A stretch of 64,000 nucleotides of DNA, from assembly GCA_021234155.1 (NCBI GenBank), contig JAJEKV010000071.1:3842483-3906482 (forward strand), given 5' to 3'. The notes under the pieces were generated by a model that saw only the letters and a program-made list of their open reading frames with translations, made no database searches and had not been told where the DNA came from. Of this stretch, positions 24,560 to 33,283 are shown one piece after another. The position numbers were made by a program, and so were the translations under genes. Numbering within the stretch: position 1 is the first letter of the stretch; the number at the start of each line of letters is the position of its first letter. The stretch is from Isoetes taiwanensis (lineage: Eukaryota; Streptophyta; Lycopodiopsida; Isoetales; Isoetaceae).

Positions 24560-25245
24560 AGTTTCAGTTTTTCAGATCTCTGCAGGGATGATATTCTAGG
24601 TTGAAGCATAGTGTAGCTGCAACACCTGGCAATCAGAGCACGGGACGCCGATGCAGTCGGCATAAAGGAGGCTTTGCCAGATTTGAGGAAGGAATAAATC
24701 CTGTTGACATAGTATGCAGATCATGAATCAGGACAATCCTGGAACAAATCCGAGACAACACATTCGGCTTTAAGAAGGGATTTTGTTGAACTTCACGCTT
24801 TGGCAGTAAGGCTTTTGGAGTTTTTTGATTTTGGACATGATTCTGATGTTTTGGACTTGAAGGTGGTTGTGGTTGCCTTTGGGTTGTGTCTCCCATCTTC
24901 GTTGGTATTTTATGCACAACAGAGATGTAATGCAGGAACAACAGACTATTTTAGCCCACGAAATTTTTTTGTAATTTCCTATTCTGTAATGTAATTTCGT
25001 ATAACCCATTCACTTTCAGTTTTTCAGATCTCTACAGGGTAACCCGCAGTACTTGTGTAGGAAATATGCTCTACAGACAATCTCAACACAGCAACAAAGG
25101 GATTCTACAAAGCATCCTGGCAGAGCTGTAGTCGTAGGAAGCATTGGTTCCATAGGCAGGGCAGCAACCATCTGGATACAGCACCAAAGGCGGATTCTAT
25201 AAAGCATCCCGGCAGAGCTTTAGTTGTAGGAAGCATTGTTTTCAG
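24560..25245. repeat. Repeat cluster with two duplicated words
   Basis: TTCAGTTTTTCAGATCTCT(G/A)CAGGG occurs near 24,565 and again near 25,016. A unit of about 63 bp (ACAGCAACAAAGG to GTAGGAAGCATTG) at 25,088-25,150 is repeated at 25,178-25,241. This may be a decayed retroelement leader, but no family can be named. Confidence 0.5.
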
Positions 25246-25644
25246 TCTGCCCAATAACCAGATCTACACAATTATCTTCATTCAGATTACCCAATCAGGG
25301 ATATCCATGAGATCGTCATGCTCGGAATGGAATTTGATGCCCAGGGGCGAATATTGTGAGTCTTGAACAGATAATAGGTATGAAAGGCAGGGGTTTGAGT
25401 ATTTAGGAGACGGTTATCAGAGGCCCTAGTTGCTGAGCGTCAATGGAGTCCAGCTAAGGACCTTCAAATCTGGGCAGACTACATAGCCAAGAATGTAGAA
25501 ATGGGGGGCAGGCGATGGTGGCAGGCTATAAGGATGGATGTTCGAGAGGCAGCAGGCTATGGGGATAGCGATAAAAACGCAGGATAGAAAGCAAAGCTAG
25601 ACCGATATTTGGTAACACAATGGAGGGGACAGAATATTGCACCA

Positions 25645-25736
25645 GAAAGATGGAAAAAGGATGAATGGCAGCATGGGAATCCAAAATCCACCAGATGGAA
25701 AAAGGATGTGGCATCGGAAATCCAAAATCCAAAGTG
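25645..25736. repeat. Tandem duplication, about 45 bp x 2
   Basis: AGATGGAAAAAGGATG followed, after a short variable segment, by GGAAATCCAAAATCCA or a near match occurs twice in succession. Confidence 0.7.
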
Positions 25737-25764
25737 ATGGAGAATTTTGGGCATTAGTGAGCCC

Positions 25765-25827
25765 ATTACTATTAAGGTTTTTCCCCGAAAACCCTTCGGG
25801 GCGGGATTTTTTAATCCTGATAGTAAT
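25765..25827 (+). other. Stem-loop with conserved core, copy 1
   Basis: ATTACTATTAAGG (25,765-25,777) pairs with CCTGATAGTAAT (25,816-25,827). The loop holds GGTTTTTCCCC, a GAAAACCC/TTCGGGG element and GGGATTTTTTAATCC. A relative with a different but still self-complementary stem lies at 47,683-47,748. Confidence 0.5.
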
Positions 25828-25889
25828 CGGCATGTTGCTGCTGGGCACCACTTTGGGCACCAAGACTGTGCAGAATAATTGTAAAAAGG

Positions 25890-26290
25890 AAAGGAACTAA
25901 GTGTCGGGACAGTGAGGGGCCTCCGACCGACCACCAGGATAGAGCGGGTACAACCCGCCGGCTGGTGTTCTATTTCCACATTCGAATTCTGGTGCACCAA
26001 AAACTAAGGATTCATAACCTGACCCACTATTAAAGGTGGGACAGTGGAATCCACAATGTGTACAGCTCAAAGTTGTTGATAGCAAAGCACTCTCGCATGG
26101 CCATGAAGCCAAATATAAGCGGGGTGCTGGTACTAATAGAAACCAAGAAAAGCCTTCAGAAAAGGCTACAATATACCAGTGTGATGTGCTAGTAGCGCCC
26201 ATTAGGGAGCTCGCCCATGCTACATAAGTCCAGTGGCCTCACGACACAAGGGACAATAATGTATTCTATTCTATTCTATTCTATATTATC
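25890..26290 (+). mobile_element. Possible SINE/LINE 3' end with (TATTC)n tail
   Basis: A GC-richer segment of about 370 bp ends in ACAATAATG and four TATTC-like units at 26,262-26,285. Pentameric tails of this kind terminate some plant non-LTR elements. A minus-strand relative of the tail occurs near 18,671-18,690. No coding sequence is present. Confidence 0.35.
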
Positions 26291-26570
26291 TTCTTTCTCC
26301 TATTCTCTTGCCTCTTTTCCAACTTACAAGACATTTCATATTTTCTTATAAATAGTTGCTAGAGCCCGGCAATGCCACCATTTCAAGTTCAAAATCTCTC
26401 TGTTCTTGATGCATTATCTTTGGGATTGAGCCTTACTCTATTGCAGCTTTACAGGAAATCATTATGGCTTACGAAGGATTCGTTGGCCTAGCAACACAAA
26501 TGCAAGTTTTATTGTAAATGCTTGGCTAAAGGAATTTCACAATTTTGTGGACCTTAGTAAAATAACTTCA

Positions 26571-26595
26571 AAGTCGCATTTAATTAAAGTGGGTC
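26571..26595 (+). repeat. Left arm of a perfect 25-bp inverted repeat
   Basis: AAGTCGCATTTAATTAAAGT plus five more bases is found in perfect reverse complement at 32,867-32,891, 6.3 kb away. The arms may be the ends of one large DNA element that contains the palindrome array, a LINE ORF1 and a trihelix-like fragment. No target duplication is evident. Confidence 0.55.
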
Positions 26596-27209
26596 TCATT
26601 CCATTCCCATTTTTTTTTGGAACCCTGTTATTTTACACGAAAAGGACGAGGGAAATTTTTAAAACTGCATTATTGCTTTAGAAGATGCCTGTTTTCCTGT
26701 GTGAAAAAAAAATGTTAAGGAAAATTACGTGGTCTACTTTTCTCAGTTAGCGAGTCGAGAAGATAAAGAGCACAACTAAAACCAATGAAAATGTCTCTCT
26801 CTGTAAACAAAGTGCTGATCTGCCCTGAATTTTTATTCATAAAAAATTTCATTAGATTGTATTTTACAATGGTTGAAGATACCATGATGGTCGAGCTGAC
26901 ACAAATATTACATCATCTTCGCATATAGACCACCTACTGGGAACAACATGCAGAGCAAGGCCTGAGGTGTTCCAATCCACAAGAGCAACTTGAAGAGAAT
27001 AGAAATCTGAACACGCTAGCCTAACCAATGCATGTCAACAACCTCTTCTCGTCCTCTTTTGTCAATGAACGAGTCTTTCCATGGCTCCCGATCATGTCCT
27101 TTCTGTTCGCGATCTGTACTGGGAAAGGCAAAATCAAGTTAATGCAAGTGATGTTACAGACAATACAAAGAAGAAGACAACCAGTTCTAAGGGCCATTTC
27201 TGAAGAAAG

Positions 27210-27935
27210 TAGGTCTGAGGCCCTTTCTCGACTTGCGAGTCGAGAAAGGTCCTAAGGCCTCTGAGGGCCTTTCTCAACTCGTGAGTCGAGAAATAACTTA
27301 GAGCCCCTCCCCCCAAAAAAAAAAAAAAAAAAAGAAGGGAACTTTTTCCCCCTTTTTTTTAAGTAGCAAAAAAAAAAGTTTGTTGAGGGCCTTTCTCGAC
27401 TCACGAGTCGAGAAATGCCCTAAGGCCCCTCTAAGGGCCTTTCTCGACTCGTGAGTCGAGAAATGTAGCTTAGAGCCCAAAAAAAAAGGGGGGTACTTTT
27501 TTCCCCTTCTTCTTTTTAAGTAGGACAAAAGAAAAGTTTTTTGAGGGCCTTTCTCGAGAGTCGACAAAGGCCCTAAGGCCCCTCTAAGGGCCTTTTTCGA
27601 CTCGCGAGTCGAGAAATGTAGGTTAGAGCCAAAAGAAAAAAACTTTTTTTTTCCCCCTTTTTTTTAAGTAGGAAAAAAAAAGGTTTTTTTGAGGGCCTTT
27701 CTCGACTCGCGAGTTGAGAAAGCCCCTCAAGGCCCCTCTGATGGCCTTTCTCGACTCGCAAGTCGAGAAATGTAGCTCAAAGTGAAAACGCAGTCGAGAA
27801 AGGCAACTCAGAGTGAAAAACGTAGGTCTGTGGGCCAATTCTGTGGAAAAGGTAGGTCTGCGGAACTTTCTCGACTCGCAAGTCGAGAAGGACAGCTTAG
27901 AGTGAAAAACTTAAGTCTGAGGGTCTTTGTCGACT
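27210..27935. repeat. Array of near-perfect 24-bp palindromes in a repeat of about 155 bp
   Basis: About nine to ten copies of a palindrome with core CTCGACTCGCGAGTCGAG occur, mostly in pairs, from 27,217 to about 27,890. The larger unit of about 155 bp holds GGGCCTTT, palindrome, TGTAGCTTAGAGCCC, an A-rich/T-rich stretch, AAGTAGG, AAAGTTTTTTGAGGGCC, palindrome and CCCTAAGGCCCCTC. Single degenerate palindromes also occur at about 26,745 and 32,264, near the 25-bp inverted repeats. Confidence 0.85.
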
Positions 27936-27949
27936 CAAACATGTAATCA

Positions 27950-28590
27950 AACATGTAACAAGTGTGGCAAACCTACTTGCCTACAAACATAGTTTCTATC
28001 TCCAATATTATGGAGCACAAATCATGACTAATTGAACCATATTCTATGTATTTTCTATGCATTTTCTAATGCACACCATATCCTATGCATTTTCTATGTA
28101 TACAGATACAAAATGAATGCAGGCTCGAAAAAAATGGAACTTTAATAATAGGATGAGCTAGACAATATAATATGAGCTAAAATAATATAGACATTATAAT
28201 ATCCCATTGGCCTTGGATAAATATCCCATTGATGCCCCGCTTTTTTCTGCTTGAAAAAAAATGGAATTTTAATAATAAGACGAGCTAAACAATATAATAT
28301 GATCTAAAATAATATATAACATATGGCTATGGCATTAGAATTTATTTCATTAGAATTTATATATAACATTTTAATCCATACCCATTGGCCTTAGATAAAT
28401 ATCCCATTGGCCACTCTATACCCCGCCTTTTTTTGTTACGTAGACTCTATATCCCGCTTTTTTCTCCCACCCATGCTTAAATTTGATATTTGAAATTTAA
28501 GGGGGTTTGAAGGACGACAATCTATTATCAAGGAATATCAAGATACATACAAGGGACCTGTGACATGGGACTCAAAACCTAGAGGACGAG
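27950..28590. other. AT-rich spacer, no gene
   Basis: Contains a direct duplication: AAAAAATGGAA(C/T)TTTAATAATA plus GAGCTA(A/G)ACAATATAATATGA occurs near 28,130 and 28,256. CCATTGGCCTT(A/G)GATAAATATCCCATTG also recurs. This is where LINE ORF2 would be expected for the element at 28,599, and nothing like it is seen. Confidence 0.5.
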
Positions 28591-28598
28591 ATAGTCCA

Positions 28599-30197
28599 CT
28601 AAGCAAAACCATCCAAACACAGTACATAATCATACTCCTTGTGCCACTTTGAGGCGTTTAATGGCCTCATCACAATCAACATAACATACATCAAGTTATC
28701 ATGCCACTGAATAGAACGAGGCAAGATAGCCTCGTGAGATGACATAAACCAACTTCTTCCTCGCTGCCTTCTTCCAATTGACCTGTTGCCATGACTCTTT
28801 AGCGCACTGAAGATTAGGACCATCAGCCATAACAACCTCAGAAACATGACAGAAGCAACAACGGGGAGAGTGGTAGGAACTATAGCTGCAGTTGACGGTG
28901 CTAAGGACAACACCATTGGAACTGTGTGTAGAACATCTTCCATAGCCGAGGAATGCAAGACAACTGGCAAAGGTTGATCATGAATAGATGAAGAAATAAC
29001 AGTAGGAGCTTGAACCTGAGAAGAATGTTGAACAGATTCCTGAGATGCACGAGTACCTCGAAGAAAGCTAGCAAAAGCCTCCTTATTAGGAAACAAACGG
29101 GCTAATTCAGGACCATTCAGAAGCTTAAGATCCAACTTCTTATACCAAGGCCCGCTCTTCACAACTACACAATCTGGCAAAGGCGAGTCCACAGGCTTAG
29201 AAACACAAATCCTTGGACCACTCATGATGGAGTATGAGATATGAACCCCAAGTCCCGTTGCAATTGCAACTAGAAATTGATGAGCTATTAGATCAGGAGG
29301 AAGATTAGGTAATGAGAACCAGCAAGGCATCTTTAATGCACGAACTGTATCTAGTGTAAAGCCAAGAGAATAATACTGGTACATTATATATTCCCCACCA
29401 AGTGGATCAATCCCTCTTGATACCAAAGAGTCCACTGCATCACTACTTTCAAACATAATGAGAACAAAGTTTTTTGCCAATAACTTGATGGACTGAAAAG
29501 GAGGAAGTTGAAGGCGTCTCAGAAGCCGAGACAACCAAATATGGAACTGTGAAAAATCTAAATAGCCACCAGTAAAATACCCAAGAACTGCACAAGAAGA
29601 TAAGTTCTCAGCACACTTAATATGAGCTTGATGGTCCACCTCAACCATAGGAATACCAGAAGCTTGAACCACATTCTGACAATCAGACTGGTAAAATATG
29701 TCATCTGGAGGCAATTGTTGTTGCAGTTGAATCTGTCGGGCTTTTAATGTGTCCAAGATTGCCGATAACTTATCCTTACTTCCTTCAGACAATACCTGTA
29801 AAGCAGCTGCTACCCTTGCCTTTCTAGATGCACTAAATATATCCTTACAAAGCCAATCCCTAAATCTTTGATATGAAACTTTTGTAACCGAATCAGATGA
29901 TTTTCAAGCACTATTATTTGCCTGAAGTTGAGGAACTACATTAGGACAGGAATCTGTACCTGGTGGATGCAAGTTCCCATTAACTTCCGCTCCCTTACTC
30001 GCAGCGCCTTGCAAGGGAGGAAAATCCCTTTCTTCAAGAACCACTGGAGTAGCCAGCATCGAAGGCAAAGAACTTTCAACTGAAGTATTCACTTCTTTTT
30101 GCGCAGCAACTAGAGGATCACGTACCATCAAATTGGTGATAGACTCATGCCGTTTTGTCGCTACCTTGGATGTTGGAACTATATCTGTCTTCCCCAT
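28599..30197 (-). CDS. LINE (L1-type) ORF1 with DUF4283-like domain and one in-frame TGA
   Basis: One reading frame of 533 codons is interrupted only by TGA at codon 98 (29,904-29,906). It starts MGKTDIVPTSK. The part after the TGA contains SYQRFRDWL and then a DUF4283-like RNA-binding domain (about residues 190-330: VLGYFTGGYLDF, NFVLIMFESSDAVDSL, GEYIMYQYYSLGF, MPCWFSLPNLPPDLI, PRICVSKP). This domain marks plant LINE ORF1 (gag-like) proteins. Close to the C-terminus the W..VNWKK-type end lies in another frame, so a late frame change is likely. No ORF2 (endonuclease/RT) follows. It aligns over its length with the ORF1 at 60,077-61,411, and the TGA is at the matching place in both. Confidence 0.8.
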
Positions 30198-30199
30198 CC

Positions 30200-31150
30200 C
30201 TACTATGAGTGGCCGAAATCAAACAGACCCAAATCCGGCCCCTAATCTGATAGCAAACCCTAACAAAATTGATGTTGATAGAGAGCTCTCGGAACAAACT
30301 TTCCAACGAACTAAAGATCATCGAAAACGGAGTTCAGATGCTCAAGTTACAAGGAAAAATGCCGGCAGCCCTAAGTGTCATTGTCACGAGCGCCGTTCAT
30401 TTGTGTCTTGGGGGAGGATTTTGTACATACCTTTGAAAAAAGAAGAGATTTAGGACATGTGTCGGTGCCAAGATTTGGTACACTTAAGCCCAAAATCGTG
30501 GCTATAGAGAACGTCCAAAATCCTGGCTATGGCATCAAGCTCCTGGCATGTCTGCCGTGATCCTCGACTCCTTTCTCTTCTACCGTGGCATTGTGGTAGA
30601 CAAGCGCCTCAAGATTTTTGCCTTTGCAGTGTTTTCAGCAACCAGCATCTGACAACCAGCATCTTGAGGCTTAGAGCAGAAGTATCCGGCTTTCCTGCCG
30701 CTCCATGGCCATGCAAGAAACTGTTGTAGAAGGATCCAAGTTCTTCATTCTACAAAAACCGGGCCTGTATTGGGCCGATTAAAAGATTCAGCAGGGAGCC
30801 AGGGACTGAAAGATTCGGCAGCAACAAGCGATTGAAATAGCACTCAGAGAAGGCCGAACAAGAGTCGATTCAAACTGCAAGCTGCAAACACCTTCTGCAG
30901 ATCCCCTTCTACAAGGTGCAAGCTGCAAACTACCATGCAAGCTGCAAATACCGTCTCCAAATCCCCTTCTCCTCCCTTTTGCTCCGCTTTCGAACCGCTT
31001 CCGAAGTGAACTTTTGAGCTTTAGGGCGTTTTAGTTTTGAATCTGATTCTACAAAATGAAAGGACTTGAGCGAAAAGGGCTTGAGCGAAAAGGGCTTGAG
31101 CGAAAAGGGCTTGAGCGGCCTACAAAATGGAGCGGCTCTGCTCTACTTTT
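30200..31150 (-). other. Probable 5' region of the LINE plus unassigned sequence with short repeats
   Basis: Upstream of ORF1 (on the minus strand) is a leader-like region with GCCGGCATTTTTCCTTGTAAC and a CTCCGTTTTCGATGATCTTT word. Words of this kind recur in the 204-bp repeats at 48.1-48.5 kb. Further right are GCAAGCTGCAAAC repeats (30,878-30,950) and four tandem copies of CTTGAGCGAAAAGGG (31,062-31,116). Confidence 0.4.
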
Positions 31151-31501
31151 CTGTATCTACCATTTTCGCGTGAAGAAGGTGATTTGAGCCCAATTTGAGG
31201 TGCGTTTGATTCTGTTTGCACATAGCCTAATTGCTTGATTTCTCAACTTATTACTTTGTTGGATGCTCTTAGCTATAGCTATGCCGACTTCAACCCTCAA
31301 CCCGAATGCGCCCCTCTTTGTGCCCTCTACATATCCGCCAAGAAGATTTTCACATTTGGAATGGTGGAAGCTTCTACACACATGCCTTTTCTTCTGCCCT
31401 CCATTTTTCCTCCCTCTCTTGTCTAATTTGTTCTCTTATTTGCTCTTTTCTCTCCATTGTCTCCAACAGGTCTTTGAAGAAACTTATTTGTTGCTTGGAA
31501 A

Positions 31502-32165
31502 TCAGCAGGTCTGGGAAGTGGGCCAGTTGCAAGGTCCATCCGCGATATACTTAGGTATTCTCCGCCTCTTCTTGGGAGGAGTCTTGGTTTCCCTCTCTTC
31601 ATCGTCCTCATCCTTCATTTTTGTCATGATTTCTGGGTGCCACATCCATCTCCTTGCTTGAATACTCCAGAAATGTTCCTTCACTAGTGCCTGCCACAGT
31701 TGCTGCCCTTTTAAGCGATTTTCCAGACAATAAAGGATGTAGTTCGTCATAAAAGGGTTGTCTTCCCTATCCTTCAACCCATCTCGAACTTCCTTATAAC
31801 TTGCTGTTAATTTTTTTCCATTTGTCCTGGCACTGTTGAGCATCCCTTCTTATCATTTCCTTCTCCAGAGCCTCGACAATCTCATTCCAAAGCTCCGTTT
31901 TCCTTCCGCTTCTGGCAAACCTAGACTCGATTACTGGATTAGCGAGCGATCCCATCTTCTGGATGAACAGAACCAACATATAGACGATTTTGATGTCGTC
32001 GACGATGATGAGGAAGCTTGTATAGAGACGAATAATGGTATGTTGCAGATTTTTTGCTATGATTTGGCTTTTTTTCGCAGATTCTGTTATTTTGATGCAT
32101 TTTGGGAAAATAGGAGGCGATGTGAAGCCAGCGGTGCCGGCGAAAGAAGCGGTCAAGGAAACCAA
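31502..32165 (-). pseudogene. Trihelix/Myb-SANT-like DNA-binding protein fragment
   Basis: The minus strand shows ELWNEIVEALEKEMIRRD, QQCQDKWKKIN and YKEVRDGLKDRED, the tryptophan-and-helix pattern of Myb_DNA-bind_4 (trihelix) domains. It is followed by an acidic stretch and a basic PPKKRRR nuclear-localisation-like motif. The pattern crosses from one frame to another at a seven-T run near 31,811-31,817, so the gene is broken there or an unseen splice intervenes. Such domains occur in plant GT factors and in the second protein of PIF/Harbinger transposons. Its place between the 25-bp inverted repeats makes a transposon origin possible. No start can be fixed. Confidence 0.5.
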
Positions 32166-32394
32166 GCTTCTGATTCATCATCGCTACTAACAGAAAGTTC
32201 TTCCTTCACAACATATTTTTCCTTCTCAAAGCTGCTACATTGTTCTGCGAAGGCCAAAGCCTTTTCGACTAGTGAGTCAAGAAGGTTGAGAATTCTAGTA
32301 TTTAATTTAGTAATAATTTTAATTTTAATTTTTAATATGAGATTTAATTTCTTTCTTTAATTTATAATATTTAGTTTTTATTTATTTTTTGAAG

Positions 32395-32755
32395 GGGAGA
32401 TCCTCTCCCCTTCCAAACTCTCCTTGCCCCTAACACTCCACCTTTGCCCAGCCTCCCCTCCATCTTCTCCTTCCCTCCCTCCCTCTCTAAATCCCTTTTC
32501 CCCATCTTTTGCCCCTTTCCATAAACCCCTCCCCTCCACTTTTGCCCCTTTCCCTAAACCCTCCCCTCTCCTCTCTCGCGGCCTCTCTCCCTCCCCCCCC
32601 TCCCCCCCTCTCCTCCCTCTCCCCTGCCTCCTCCCTCTCCCCCTGCCTCCTTTGCCTCCCTCCCTCCGGCCCCTCCCTCCCTTCCATCTCCCCTTCCTTC
32701 CTACCATTCCTTCTCCACCGTCTCCCCTTCTTTTCTCGGATTGTTCTTTGTAAAT
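32395..32755. repeat. Polypyrimidine/polypurine tract, about 360 bp
   Basis: The plus strand is almost purely C and T (CCTCCCTCTCC-type words). Open frames here (Pro/Ser-rich on one strand, Gly/Arg/Glu-rich on the other) are compositional artefacts. Such mirror-like tracts can adopt triplex DNA. Confidence 0.85.
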
Positions 32756-32866
32756 ATTATTGTTGTTCTATTAAGAAAAAATTCTATTCAAGCATTCAAT
32801 TCAAAAAAAAAGAAAAAAAAATAGTATGAGTCCCATTTTCATCCTGAGACCCAAACGTCGATATTT

Positions 32867-32891
32867 GACCCACTTTAATTAAATGCGACTT
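32867..32891 (-). repeat. Right arm of the 25-bp inverted repeat
   Basis: Perfect reverse complement of 26,571-26,595. Confidence 0.6.
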
Positions 32892-33283
32892 TTCATTTTC
32901 TCTAACTTCAAAAATTTCTGAAAATGATTTCAACCATTTTATTCGGCTAGGTAGTATTGTCACACACATAGTTATTACTGTACAGAAAACTATGAAGCAT
33001 TTAAATCATACATCAGTAAGTATACTTTCAGAGGCATCAAATTATAGATGCTTAACTTAGATTTGGCCAGTTTCAGTGTTCGTTGTTTATAAAAATGAAG
33101 ATGGCTTAAGCCCTTGGGCAAGTTACTGGATAATATAAGTATCCTCATCTTATCATGTGCACCCAAAATGGGGATTCTGGACATCTGGTGATGAATATGT
33201 AGCATAATAACAGGGGGTTTTCTTTGTTTTTGTACGCTTTTCACTAAGGTTTTTCTATGATTTCGTGATGTATTCAAATGGAT

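Noticed and set aside
26350-26376. Helitron-like end CTAG plus GCCCGGCAATGCC
   Set aside because: The spacer between hairpin and CTAG is missing and the hairpin is incomplete, so support is too weak.
27134-27838. Minus-strand ORFs with repeated SRVEKGP-like peptides
   Set aside because: They merely translate the palindrome array.
27210-27935. CRISPR-like array
   Set aside because: The repeats are palindromes in a eukaryotic tandem unit without unique spacers of constant length, and the genome is plant nuclear.
31836-32360. Plus-strand ORF of 174 codons
   Set aside because: Antisense to the trihelix-like fragment. No motif, and the C-terminal part is low complexity.
32378-32829. Pro/Ser-rich and Gly/Arg-rich ORFs
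   Set aside because: Compositional artefacts of the polypyrimidine tract.
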